64,000 bases of DNA from positions 1-64,000 of the forward strand of contig CAYWKU010000002.1 in NCBI GenBank assembly GCA_964459325.1, written 5' to 3'. The position numbers and the translations under genes were made by a program. How positions within the stretch are numbered: position 1 is the stretch's first letter; each line of letters begins with the position of its first letter. Shown one piece after another: positions 52,612 through 61,039 of this stretch. Origin of the DNA: CAYWKU01 sp964459325 (GTDB lineage: Bacteria; RBG-13-61-14; CAYWKU01). The notes beneath the pieces are model-generated. The model was not told where the DNA came from. It was given only the letters and a program-made list of their open reading frames with translations, and did not search any database.

Positions 52612-53385
52612 ATGCAGAGAATTTCGAGGTCGCTCCTTGTGGCTGTCGCCACGGTTCTTGTCATAACAGGAAGCGCGGGCGTCACCCCGGCGGCGGACAT
52701 GGTCGCAAGAGGGGATGCGCTCTGGAAGCAACGCGATTCCCGGGAAAAAACCTTCCGGGCCATCGAAGCGTGGGAAAAGGCCCTCAAGAGCAGTCCCGGC
52801 GACGTCGAGTTGATGGTGAAAATCGGCCGGGCTTATCATTGGGCCTCCGAGCTTCTGCCGAGAAACAAGGACAAGCTGATAGTCGAGGATTGCGAAAAGG
52901 GTCTGGAGCTTACCGAAAAGGCTCTGAAACTGAACCCCGACCATATCGGCGCAAATCACTGGCACATGGTACTGCAGGGCGAGATGACCGAAAACAAGGG
53001 CATCCTCTCGGGCTTCAACTTCGGCAGCGCCATCCGGAAAACAATGATTATCGCCCGGCAGGATGACACGCATTACCACGGCTCCATCTATCGCTACTGG
53101 GGAAAAGTGCTGTACTACATACCCGGCATAGTGGGACGTTTCTTCAAATTCGAGCTGGCGGACTCGGTGGCCTGCTGCGAGAGGGCCATCGAGATAAGTC
53201 CGAACTTCTTTGAAAATCATCTCTACCTGGCCGAAACTTACCTCAAAATGGACAAGGACGAAAAAGCAAAGAAAGAGCTGGAGTGGATTGTAAACACCGA
53301 CCCGGAAGTGCTGCCGGATTACGCCCCGGAAAACAGATTGAGCAAGCGGCGCGCTGAAAAGCTATTGGAGAAGCATTTCGATTAA
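52612..53385 (+). CDS. Secreted tetratricopeptide-repeat protein
   Basis: A 257-residue protein with a Sec signal peptide (about residues 1-26, ending TPAA) and an all-helical mature part containing TPR-like units, for example AIEAWEKALKSSPGDVELMVKIGRAYHWA, KALKLNPDHIGANHWHM and CCERAIEISPNFFENHLYLAETYLK. It should be periplasmic. A resemblance to TatT-type TPR proteins of TRAP transporters is possible but unproved. ATG 52612 has GGGGG eight bases upstream. The sulfatase gene follows by 15 nt, suggesting a shared transcript. Confidence 0.8.
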   Translation: MQRISRSLLVAVATVLVITGSAGVTPAADMVARGDALWKQRDSREKTFRAIEAWEKALKSSPGDVELMVKIGRAYHWASELLPRNKDKLIVEDCEKGLELTEKALKLNPDHIGANHWHMVLQGEMTENKGILSGFNFGSAIRKTMIIARQDDTHYHGSIYRYWGKVLYYIPGIVGRFFKFELADSVACCERAIEISPNFFENHLYLAETYLKMDKDEKAKKELEWIVNTDPEVLPDYAPENRLSKRRAEKLLEKHFD

Positions 53386-53400
53386 ATAGGGGGTGCGGGA

Positions 53401-54783
53401 ATGGCCGATTACAAAAACAAACTGCCGAGGCGAGACTTTATCGTCAAAAGCGCCGGAGGCGTGGCTGCGGCTACAATGGGAGCGGGAACGCTGCCGGGAA
53501 TGCTTTCGCAGGCTTTCGCGGGCGGTTCCGGTTCGAGAGCGCCGAACATAATTATCATCATGGCCGACGACCAGGGGCTCGGAGACCTGGGATGCTACGG
53601 AGCGAAAGCCATCAAAACCCCCAACATCGACGGGATGGCGGAGAACGGGGTCAGGATGACCGACTTTTTCTCCTCCTCCCCGGTATGCTCACCTTCCCGC
53701 GCGGGACTGCTGACCGGCCGGTATCCGCCCCGAACCAAGATAGATGCTGTCCTGTTTCCGAGCGGGACGCCCATGGGGATAGCATGGCGCGCTTTCATGC
53801 AACTGCCGCTCGGGTTGCCGCTCGATGAAATCACCATCGCCGAAGCGCTCAAGCAGAAAAATTATTCCACCTGCTGCATCGGAAAATGGCACCTCGGCGA
53901 CAAACGCCGCTTCCGGCCGCACAGGCGGGGATTCGATTACTACTACGGCGTGCTGCACAGCAACGACATGGAACCCTTCGAAGTCTACCGCAACGACGAA
54001 GTCGTGGACGACCATCCCGCAGACCAGACTAAACTAACGGGCAATTACACGAAAGAAGCCGTAAACTTCATCAACCGGTCGCATAAGGAGCCGTTTTTCC
54101 TGTACTTGGCGCACACTTTCCCGCACATTCCTCTTTACGCTTCCGAAAAATTCCGGGGAAAATCTCACGCCGGGCTGTACGGTGACACAATCGAGGAGAT
54201 AGACTGGAGCACCGGGGAAATCATAAAAGCCCTCAAAGAGCACGGTATAGAAGACAACACCTACATCTTCTACACCAGCGACAACGGCCCGTGGTACCTG
54301 GGAAGCACTGCCGGTTCCAGGGGAAGAAAAGGCGAAACGCTGGACGGCGGCATGAGAGTGCCTTTGGTAGCCCGGGGACCGGGAATCCAGAAGGGGAAAG
54401 TTATTGAAGAGCCGGCCATGAACATCGACCTCTTCGCAACCTCGCTGGCGATAGCGGGGGCGCCGCTACCCGATGACCGAATTATAGACGGCAAAAACCT
54501 CATGCCCCTTCTCAAGGGAAAAACCGGAGAAAGCCCTCACGAGGCGCTCTACTATTACTGGAATGATAACCTGCACGCGGTACGGACGGGTAAGTGGAAG
54601 TACTACCGCGAAAGGTGGCTGTGGATTTACAGCCCTCAAAAGAAGGGGCAGTGGCTGATTAACATGGACGAAGACCCTTACGAATCCTACAACGCCGCGC
54701 TGCATTACCCGAAAAAGGCCGAAGAGCTCAGGAAAATGCTCGACGACTGGGAAAAGAACTTCGACCGGGGATTCAAAAAATAG
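53401..54783 (+). CDS. Tat-exported sulfatase
   Basis: A 460-residue arylsulfatase-like enzyme expected to cleave sulfate esters in the periplasm. The N-terminus carries a twin-arginine signal (PRRDFIVK) and ends AQAFA-like at about residue 40. The core opens with NIIIIMADDQGLGDLGCYG, whose Asp residues bind calcium. The formylglycine site is CSPSR with C96, so a formylglycine-generating enzyme is required; none is in the window. KWHLGDKRRF and TSDNGPW follow. It belongs to the S1 sulfatase family by these motifs. Natural substrate unknown, perhaps a sulfated polysaccharide. Confidence 0.92.
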   Translation: MADYKNKLPRRDFIVKSAGGVAAATMGAGTLPGMLSQAFAGGSGSRAPNIIIIMADDQGLGDLGCYGAKAIKTPNIDGMAENGVRMTDFFSSSPVCSPSRAGLLTGRYPPRTKIDAVLFPSGTPMGIAWRAFMQLPLGLPLDEITIAEALKQKNYSTCCIGKWHLGDKRRFRPHRRGFDYYYGVLHSNDMEPFEVYRNDEVVDDHPADQTKLTGNYTKEAVNFINRSHKEPFFLYLAHTFPHIPLYASEKFRGKSHAGLYGDTIEEIDWSTGEIIKALKEHGIEDNTYIFYTSDNGPWYLGSTAGSRGRKGETLDGGMRVPLVARGPGIQKGKVIEEPAMNIDLFATSLAIAGAPLPDDRIIDGKNLMPLLKGKTGESPHEALYYYWNDNLHAVRTGKWKYYRERWLWIYSPQKKGQWLINMDEDPYESYNAALHYPKKAEELRKMLDDWEKNFDRGFKK

Positions 54784-54804
54784 CAGCCGGGCCGCCGGCA
54801 TCCT

Positions 54805-55983
54805 TTGACTCCCACATTTTCCGGTGGTAAATTACACCGCGTGCCCGGCAAATCGGAACAATCAAGCTCTCTCCGTGAGCGGATACTGCAAATTATCCGC
54901 AAAGAAGGCCCCATATCCTTCGCCCGCTTCATGCAAATGGCCCTGTACGACCCGGCGGAGGGATACTATTCGAGCGGCGCCCGCCGAATCGGTTTCGAGG
55001 AGGCCGATTATTTCACCTCGCCCGTAATGAGTCCCGTTTTCGGCCATACACTGGCGCGGCTGATGCCGATTGCAGACGAAGCCCTTTCATCACCGGCAAC
55101 CTTCACTATAATCGAACTCGGCGCCGGAAGCGGCGAAACCGCATCCCAGATACTCTCCGCTCTGAAGAAAAATCATCCCCGCCTGTATGCTCGCACCCGC
55201 TACGTGTGCATGGAACAGACCGAGGGGAGCCGGCCGGATTCGGAGCATCAACCTGAGTGGGTGAAAGATATTTCCGACCTCGAACCTGTCCGGGGAGTGG
55301 TTTTTTCCAACGAGTTTTTCGATGCCCTCCCGGTGCACAGGGTGGTAATGAGGGAGGACGGGTTGAAGGAAATACTGGTGGGAGAAAGAGGAAACGAGCT
55401 TGTCGAGGTTGAAGAGGCTCCCACCGACCCCGCCATATCGAAGAGACTCGATGATGAAGGGGTCGGCCTCGCGCAATCTCAGGCGGCGGAAGTTTGCATC
55501 TCCTCAGGCCAATGGATGGAAAAGATAGCTTCGGTGTTGAAGAGAGGCCTCGTTCTGTCCATAGATTACGGCGGCCCCACCGCTGACGTTTATTCACCTT
55601 TAAGGAAAAACGGTACCGTACGAACATTCCATCGTCATGAAGTTTCGGAAAAATTTTTTGAGAACATAGGCAAACGGGACATCACCGCCCACGTGGATTT
55701 CAGTGCCCTCGCCCGAAGCGGCGAAAAAGCGGGGCTGGTAACCCTGGCTTTTACCGACCAGTTGCGCCTGTTTCTCGACCTGGGGGTGCACGAGGTTTTT
55801 GCCGAGTTGGAAGCCGAAAGCGACGATTACACTCACTACCAGGTCTCCGTGCAGCCGGCCAAGGCTTTGATAATGCCCGGTGGAATGGGCGAAACCTTCA
55901 AAGCGCTTCTGCAGAGCAAGGGATTGGACGCGGATGAGGTCGGAAAGCTAAAGAAAAAGATAAATTCCAAGTACAGGCTCTAA
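54805..55983 (+). CDS. MidA/NDUFAF7-family SAM-dependent methyltransferase
   Basis: A 392-residue class I methyltransferase. The conserved N-terminal FARFMQMALYDPAEGYYSSG, SAM loop ELGAGSGETASQIL, SNEFFDALPVHRVV and LSIDYGG identify the MidA family (COG1565). The mitochondrial member dimethylates an arginine of complex I. In bacteria the target is generally unknown. Start is uncertain: TTG 54805 or GTG 54841 both precede the conserved part and neither has a strong ribosome site. The gene lies 21 nt after the sulfatase. Confidence 0.85.
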   Translation: MTPTFSGGKLHRVPGKSEQSSSLRERILQIIRKEGPISFARFMQMALYDPAEGYYSSGARRIGFEEADYFTSPVMSPVFGHTLARLMPIADEALSSPATFTIIELGAGSGETASQILSALKKNHPRLYARTRYVCMEQTEGSRPDSEHQPEWVKDISDLEPVRGVVFSNEFFDALPVHRVVMREDGLKEILVGERGNELVEVEEAPTDPAISKRLDDEGVGLAQSQAAEVCISSGQWMEKIASVLKRGLVLSIDYGGPTADVYSPLRKNGTVRTFHRHEVSEKFFENIGKRDITAHVDFSALARSGEKAGLVTLAFTDQLRLFLDLGVHEVFAELEAESDDYTHYQVSVQPAKALIMPGGMGETFKALLQSKGLDADEVGKLKKKINSKYRL

Positions 55984-55990
55984 TCCGGGA

Positions 55991-56081
55991 AATTCCCGAC
56001 CTCAGGAGGGAGGAATTGAGACAAGGGGCTTAAAGCCCCTTGCCCGGGACGTAAATTCCCCGCTCAGGAGGAATGAATTGA
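55991..56081. repeat. Duplicated ribosome-binding leader split by a palindrome
   Basis: Two near-identical segments, 55991-56019 and 56054-56081, each hold AGGAGG followed by a TTG. Between them is a perfect palindrome, CAAGGGGCTT-A-AAGCCCCTTG (56022-56042), the same core as the element at 8724-8748. The first copy would start a five-codon reading frame, TTG at 56016 to TAA at 56031-56033, that ends inside the palindrome. The second copy drives the real gene at 56078. Confidence 0.65.
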
Positions 56082-57094
56082 CCCATGTCAACTTTGTAAC
56101 CGGCGCCACCGGACTGGTGGGAGGCAACCTTGTGCGGGAGTTGGTCTCGCGCGGGGAGCGAGTGAAAATACCGGTGCGCCCCCGTTCCAATACACTGGCC
56201 ACCGACGACCTTGACGGCGTTGAAAAGGTCGAGGCTGACGTCACCGACCCGGAAAGCCTCGACCGGGGAATGAAAGGCTGTGACCGGGTTTATCATTGCG
56301 CCGCCGACGTAAGGATGTGGATAGTCCCCATGGAGCAAATGCGCCGGGTGAACGTCGGGGGGGCCAAAAACGTGTTTGAAGCCGCAAAAAGAGCGGGCAT
56401 ACGGCGGGTGGTGCATGTGAGCACCGTAGACGCCATCGGCTTCGCCACACCCGACGGCTGGGGCGCCATGCAAAAGCCGAGCGACGAGAATGTTCCCTAC
56501 CAAAACGATTGGCTCTGCGTTCCATACATGATTACGAAGCACGAAGCGCAGCAAACGGCCATGCAGATGAACGGTCCCGACCTGGAAATAGTTATCGTCA
56601 ATCCAACCTACATGCTCGGGCCATGGGACGTAAAACCCTCCAGCGGGGCGATGATAATAGAGGTGGCGAAGGGCATGGCCAAGATATACACGCCGGGGGC
56701 GAATAACTTCGTACACATAAGGGACGTCGTAGGGGCGATGATTGCCGCCATGGAGCGCGGAAACCCGGGCGAGTTATATATACTCGGAAACGAAAACATT
56801 TACCTGAAAGATATTTTCACCCGGATGGCCCGAGTTGTCGGCGTCTCACCGCCCAAAGTAGCGATGCCCAAAATAATCGCCCTGGCGGCGGGATTTTTCG
56901 GCACCCTGTACGGGCAGTTGACCAACACCGTCCCCAACCTCAATCATCTCACCGCTAAATTCGGCTTCATCGAGCATTGCTTCGACCCCTCGAAGGCCCA
57001 CAGGGAACTGGACATGGGCGCCACCCCCGTTGAAGAGGCCATCGAGGACGCTTACAGGTGGTTCGTGGATTACGGTTATCTCAGGAGAAAATGA
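56078..57094 (+). CDS. NAD(P)-dependent epimerase/dehydratase-like SDR (1)
   Basis: A 338-residue extended short-chain dehydrogenase. The nucleotide loop is VTGATGLVGG at the N-terminus, HVSTVDAIGF holds the active-site Ser/Thr, and YMITKHEAQ supplies the Tyr-x3-Lys pair. It most resembles dihydroflavonol reductase-like or HpnA-like proteins. TTG at 56078 is chosen: AGGAGG lies six bases upstream and the Rossmann strand begins at once; no in-frame ATG suits. It starts a three-gene set with the CPBP protein and a second SDR. Substrate unknown. Confidence 0.85.
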   Translation: MTHVNFVTGATGLVGGNLVRELVSRGERVKIPVRPRSNTLATDDLDGVEKVEADVTDPESLDRGMKGCDRVYHCAADVRMWIVPMEQMRRVNVGGAKNVFEAAKRAGIRRVVHVSTVDAIGFATPDGWGAMQKPSDENVPYQNDWLCVPYMITKHEAQQTAMQMNGPDLEIVIVNPTYMLGPWDVKPSSGAMIIEVAKGMAKIYTPGANNFVHIRDVVGAMIAAMERGNPGELYILGNENIYLKDIFTRMARVVGVSPPKVAMPKIIALAAGFFGTLYGQLTNTVPNLNHLTAKFGFIEHCFDPSKAHRELDMGATPVEEAIEDAYRWFVDYGYLRRK

Positions 57095-57115
57095 TAACCG
57101 CCGGGAGGCAGGAAT

Positions 57116-57880
57116 ATGAGTTTTGTCGAGATATGGAGCGATTTTAAGCCCAACGCGGAATATGTGGGATTGGCGGCCCTTGCGGGAGTTCTGCTGACCT
57201 TCTACTTCTACCGTGGCTATCACTTCTACTTCAAAAAAATATTCCGTAAAAAATGGGGCGAACACCCTTACTTCGAGTGGATGGCCCATGCCTACCAATT
57301 CGGTGTGGCGTGGGTGCTGTTGGTGTTCGTGCCGGTAATCTACATAAAGCTCGTCCTGGGAAGGGACCTGTCGGAGTTCGGGGTATCCTTTGGCCGGTGG
57401 GGCGTCGGGTTGCTTTACGTCGTTATTGCGGCGGCGATAATAACCCCGGGCCTCATCCGCTCCTCCCGCAAAAGAAGCCTGTACCGCGAATATCCCCTGA
57501 TAAGGGAGCTTTTCGGCAAAAGCCGGGGCCACATGGCCGGATGGGAACTGACTTATCTGCTTTACTACATACCGTTCGAGTTTTTCTTCCGGGGATTTAT
57601 ACAAATGGGCATGGAGCCCGCCGTGGGAGTGTCGCTGGCCATATGCTTCCAGCTATTCCCGAGCGTTCTGATTCACCTGAACAAGCCGGAAGAGGAAACG
57701 CTGGCGGCCGTGGGAGGCGCTTTCCTCATGGGAATATGCATAGCGCTCACCGGCTCTCTGGTATGGCCCATACTCCTTCACTGGTACATCGGCGGGATGA
57801 CCGACTACTTCTGCTGGCGCAGCTTGAGAAAGGAGCGGGATAAAATGATGGAAAGCGGCGCTCCGGTGACGGTGCCGTGA
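57116..57880 (+). CDS. CPBP-family (CAAX protease-like) membrane protein with altered motif
   Basis: A 254-residue polytopic membrane protein with about six or seven hydrophobic helices. The CPBP motif normally reads EExxxRG; here it is FEFFFRG, so the first glutamate is Phe while the second Glu and the Arg remain. Motif 2 histidine is in SVLIHLNKP and motif 3 in HWYIGGMTD. Loss of one glutamate makes protease activity doubtful. It is 21 nt after one SDR gene and overlaps the next by four bases (GTGA), so the three are coupled. Confidence 0.78.
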   Translation: MSFVEIWSDFKPNAEYVGLAALAGVLLTFYFYRGYHFYFKKIFRKKWGEHPYFEWMAHAYQFGVAWVLLVFVPVIYIKLVLGRDLSEFGVSFGRWGVGLLYVVIAAAIITPGLIRSSRKRSLYREYPLIRELFGKSRGHMAGWELTYLLYYIPFEFFFRGFIQMGMEPAVGVSLAICFQLFPSVLIHLNKPEEETLAAVGGAFLMGICIALTGSLVWPILLHWYIGGMTDYFCWRSLRKERDKMMESGAPVTVP

Positions 57881-58890
57881 GCGGGTCGAAAAAAGCGGTG
57901 GTCACCGGCGCCAACGGCTTCATCGGGTCGGCGCTGGTGAGGAGACTCCTGGAAGACGGCTACCAGGTGCGGTCTTTAGTGTTGAAGGGCGCCCCGGAGA
58001 CCTTCCTCGAAGGCCTGGACACCGAGATATTCTACGGCGACATTACCGACCCCGTTACCCTTAAGCCGGCCTTCAAGGGAGTGGACACGGCGTTCCACCT
58101 GGCCGCCCTGGCCCGCGACTGGGGGCCGTCATGGCTCTTCCGCCGCCTTAACTACGAGGGCGTGCTGAACGTTCTGGACGTTGCCGAAAGAGCGGGCGTA
58201 GGCAGGCTTCTGCATGTCTCGACCCTGGCCGTGCACACTTACAGGCCCACCTTCGGCGGGGACGAGACCGCACCCAGGGATTCCACTTTGAACGCCTATT
58301 GCATATACAAGCGCCTCGGCGAAGAAGCCGTCCGGGAGCGGATGGAAGCGGGTCGCATACCCATAACCATCGTAAGGCCCGGGCTGTTTCCGTTCGGCCC
58401 ACGGGACACCACCAGCTTTTACCCCATGGCGCAGGCGCTGGAAAAGGGCCTTTTTCAATATGTAAACGGGGGTCGCTCCCGGATAAGCGTGGCTTACGTG
58501 GAAAACCTGGTGGACGGCATGGCCACGGCGGCCCGGCGCCCGGATGCTGCCGGCGAGACGTTTGTAATATGCGACAGCGAGCCGCGCTCGTGGAAGGAAA
58601 TAGTGGAGGCGTTCTGCGCCGAGATGGGCATAAAGCCCCCCGCCATGAGCGTGCCGTCGAAGGCGCTTTATCCGGCGGCGGCGCTATTGATGGGGCTGTG
58701 GACGATATTTCCGTTGCCCGGCGAACCCGCTTTGACTTTCTACCGGGTAAAAGTGGCGAGTACGGAGCTGTATTTTACCAACAAAAAAGCCAGACAAACG
58801 CTGGGGTGGGAGCCGAAAGTGAATTTCGATGAGGCGGTAAGGCGCACGGTCGGGTGGTACCGGGAAGCCAGGGGCAAGTTGAAGAGGTGA
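57877..58890 (+). CDS. NAD(P)-dependent epimerase / 3-beta-HSD-like SDR (2)
   Basis: A 337-residue extended short-chain dehydrogenase, related in plan to the protein at 56078. The nucleotide loop is VTGANGFIGSALV, FHLAALARDW follows, the serine lies in HVSTLAVHTY, and the catalytic pair is in YCIYKRLGEE. The C-terminal half (YRVKVASTELYFTNKKARQTLGWEPK) resembles 3-beta-hydroxysteroid dehydrogenase/isomerase-type proteins. GTG 57877 overlaps the CPBP stop. Its substrate may be a lipid or terpenoid alcohol, but nothing nearby proves this. Confidence 0.85.
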   Translation: MSGSKKAVVTGANGFIGSALVRRLLEDGYQVRSLVLKGAPETFLEGLDTEIFYGDITDPVTLKPAFKGVDTAFHLAALARDWGPSWLFRRLNYEGVLNVLDVAERAGVGRLLHVSTLAVHTYRPTFGGDETAPRDSTLNAYCIYKRLGEEAVRERMEAGRIPITIVRPGLFPFGPRDTTSFYPMAQALEKGLFQYVNGGRSRISVAYVENLVDGMATAARRPDAAGETFVICDSEPRSWKEIVEAFCAEMGIKPPAMSVPSKALYPAAALLMGLWTIFPLPGEPALTFYRVKVASTELYFTNKKARQTLGWEPKVNFDEAVRRTVGWYREARGKLKR

Positions 58891-58925
58891 ACCACTTCGC
58901 CACGCCGATTCTCCTGCACAACAAA

Positions 58926-58962
58926 CAATACTCCCGCCCCATGAATGGAAACGGGAGTGTTG
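58926..58962 (-). terminator. Stem-loop terminator between convergent genes
   Basis: Arms 58926-58936 and 58952-58962 form an 11-bp stem with one G-U pair and a 15-nt loop. On the - strand a moderately T-rich run (TTGTTTGTTGT) follows, so it best fits termination of the DsrD-like gene; it may also end the SDR transcript. Confidence 0.55.
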
Positions 58963-59024
58963 CTGATTATGCTTGATTCGGCGCTCTGTCGGTTATTCGG
59001 CCTGGTATGAAACGGGTTGCCGTA

Positions 59025-59267
59025 TTAATCTTCGGCCTGGTGCCGGTAGGCGTCGTAATCTTCCTTGAGCATTATGTAGGTAGTGCTTCCACTTGACCAG
59101 TAGGCCAGTTTTTCTTCCGCGATGAGTTCTTTCACCACGTTCTGGACCTCGCGCTTGGTGGCGCCTTCGATTTTCTTGGCGAGGTCCTTTATGTAGAGCT
59201 TTTTCTTGTTCTTCTCGGAACTCTTTTTCATCGCATCCAGAATTTTTCCCTTGAGGTCTTCGCTCAT
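59025..59267 (-). CDS. dsrD: DsrD-like small winged-helix protein
   Basis: An 80-residue protein: a helical first half (LYIKDLAKKIEGATKREVQN) and a C-terminal wing LAYWSSGSTTYIML. The YWSSGSTT stretch is the hallmark I recall from DsrD, the small protein encoded beside dsrAB that activates dissimilatory sulfite reductase. Length is right for DsrD. No dsrA, dsrB, dsrC or other sulfite-reduction gene is in this window, so it is an orphan copy and may have another role. AAGGAG precedes the ATG, a hairpin lies in the leader and a promoter is seen upstream. Confidence 0.78.
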   Translation of the reverse strand: MSEDLKGKILDAMKKSSEKNKKKLYIKDLAKKIEGATKREVQNVVKELIAEEKLAYWSSGSTTYIMLKEDYDAYRHQAED

Positions 59268-59288
59268 TTTAATCGCTCCTTAAGTGAG

Positions 59289-59309
59289 AAGATTTTCCCA
59301 AAAAATCTT
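59289..59309 (-). promoter_or_regulatory. Leader hairpin of the DsrD-like gene
   Basis: Perfect 8-bp arms AAGATTTT (59289-59296) and AAAATCTT (59302-59309) around five bases, just upstream of the AAGGAG ribosome site in the - strand message. It could influence translation or message stability. Confidence 0.4.
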
Positions 59310-59357
59310 GGGGTTACATTTACTTTCGCCATTTGGCGTTAATAAACCGAATTTTAT

Positions 59358-59386
59358 AAAGTAGCCTATGGAATATAGGTTGTCAA
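59358..59386 (-). promoter_or_regulatory. Sigma-70-type promoter for the DsrD-like gene
   Basis: On the - strand a consensus TTGACA (59386-59381), 17-nt spacer and TACTTT (59363-59358). The leader would be about 85 nt. Confidence 0.45.
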
Positions 59387-59469
59387 TCAACTTAAGCCCA
59401 TGTAAGCGCAGGAAATTCAGGCTTTTTGAAATTCGTGGGCCTACAGGGTATTTTTTGACCAAAAGGGTA

Positions 59470-59498
59470 TTGCCTTTTTGGCTCTTTTGCACTATGTT
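59470..59498 (+). promoter_or_regulatory. Candidate guaBA promoter
   Basis: TTGCCT at 59470-59475, 17-nt spacer, TATGTT at 59493-59498; four of six matches in each box. It leaves a leader of about 65 nt before the guaB ATG. Confidence 0.35.
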
Positions 59499-59569
59499 GT
59501 AGAGAGTAAGATTTAACGCCACTATATCTTGTGGAATTCTTGTGGATAACTAGAAAGGGAGAGCGTCGG

Positions 59570-61030
59570 ATGACGGACGATAATTTCCCGGAAAATCTCA
59601 CTTTTGACGATGTTTTGCTGGTGCCCGCCTATGCGTCGATAATGCCGCACGAAGCGGACATCTCCACCCGGCTTACGCCCCGCATAAAGCTTTACATGCC
59701 CCTTCTTAGCGCCGCGATGGATTCGGTCACCGAAGCCCGCACCGCCATTTGCATGGCCCAGGAAGGCGGCATCGGGGTGATACACCGCAACATGAGCGTA
59801 GAAAGGCAGGCCGAGGAGGTCGAGCGGGTCAAAAAGTACGAGTCGGGCATGATAATCAATCCCATAACCGTCGAGCCGGACAGGGTTCTGCGCGAGGCGG
59901 TGGAAATAATGAAGCTGCGCAACGTTTCCGGCATACCGGTGAGTAAAAACGGTAAGCTGGTGGGTATAATCACCCACCGGGACGTTCGCTTCGAGACCAA
60001 CCTTTACCAGAAGGTCAGCGACGTAATGACCAGCAAAGTGGTAACCGTGCCGGAAGGCACCAACCTGGAGGAAGCCAAGGTTCTCATCCATAAGCATCGC
60101 ATCGAAAAGCTGCCGGTGGTCGACAATAAGGGCATGCTCAAGGGGCTTATAACCATAAAGGACATCGAAAAAATGGAAGCCCATCCCGACGCCAGCAAGG
60201 ACGACATGGGCAGGTTGCTGGTGGCCGCCGCCATAGGTACCGGCCGGGAACATATCGACCGGGCGGAGGCGCTTATCGAAAAACATGTAGACCTGGTCGT
60301 AGTGGACACAGCTCACGGGCACAGCAAGAACGTCATCGAAACCATCAAGGCGCTGAAAAAGGCTCACCAGGACGTGGAAATCATGGCCGGTAACGTGGCC
60401 ACAGGCGACGCGGTGAACGACCTGGTTGCGGCCGGCGCCGACGCCGTAAAGGTGGGAATAGGCCCCGGCTCGATATGCACCACCCGGGTGGTGGCCGGGG
60501 TGGGCGTGCCACAGGTCAGCGCGGTTATGGCCTGCGCCAAAGCGGCAGCCCAAAAGGGGGTTTCCATAGTGGCCGACGGAGGGGTGAAGTACAGCGGGGA
60601 CTTTACCAAGGCCATAGCCGCCGGCGCTCATGCCGCCATGATGGGCAGCCTGTTCGCCGGCGCCGACGAGGCCCCCGGCGAGCTTATCCTTTACCAGGGC
60701 CGCAGCTATAAGGTTTATCGCGGCATGGGAAGCATCGGCGCCATGAAGGAAGGCTCCCGTGACCGCTACAAGCAGGAGCACGTTACCGAGGACGACAAGT
60801 TCGTGCCGGAGGGCATCGAAGGGAGGGTGCCCTACCGGGGACCGTTGCCCAACACCATCTATCAACTGGTAGGCGGCTTGCGCTCAGGCATGGGATATTG
60901 CGGCTGCGCCTCCATCGAACAACTGCACAAGAACGCCCGCTTCATCCGGATAACGCCCTCCGGAATGCGCGAGTCTCACGTTCACGACGTCATAATCACC
61001 AAGGAAGCTCCCAACTACAGAGTGGAATAG
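59570..61030 (+). CDS. guaB: IMP dehydrogenase GuaB
   Basis: A 486-residue enzyme that oxidises IMP to XMP with NAD, the committed step of guanine nucleotide synthesis. The TIM barrel opens with LTFDDVLLVPAYASIMP, is interrupted by a CBS pair (about residues 95-205, including GIITHRDVRFE and LKGLITIKDIEK), and continues with the active-site loop GIGPGSICTTRV carrying Cys303. The flap region near GRVPYRGP is present. ATG 59570 has AAGGGAGAG upstream. guaA follows after nine bases. Confidence 0.96.
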   Translation: MTDDNFPENLTFDDVLLVPAYASIMPHEADISTRLTPRIKLYMPLLSAAMDSVTEARTAICMAQEGGIGVIHRNMSVERQAEEVERVKKYESGMIINPITVEPDRVLREAVEIMKLRNVSGIPVSKNGKLVGIITHRDVRFETNLYQKVSDVMTSKVVTVPEGTNLEEAKVLIHKHRIEKLPVVDNKGMLKGLITIKDIEKMEAHPDASKDDMGRLLVAAAIGTGREHIDRAEALIEKHVDLVVVDTAHGHSKNVIETIKALKKAHQDVEIMAGNVATGDAVNDLVAAGADAVKVGIGPGSICTTRVVAGVGVPQVSAVMACAKAAAQKGVSIVADGGVKYSGDFTKAIAAGAHAAMMGSLFAGADEAPGELILYQGRSYKVYRGMGSIGAMKEGSRDRYKQEHVTEDDKFVPEGIEGRVPYRGPLPNTIYQLVGGLRSGMGYCGCASIEQLHKNARFIRITPSGMRESHVHDVIITKEAPNYRVE

Positions 61031-61039
61031 AGCATCTCG

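Larger units (their letters stand above)
59268..59569. other. 302-nt divergent intergenic region between dsrD-like gene and guaB
   Basis: AT-rich and without a gene. It contains the promoter and leader hairpin of the dsrD-like gene on the - strand and a candidate guaB promoter on the + strand, listed separately. No purine riboswitch-like core was recognised. Confidence 0.6.
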
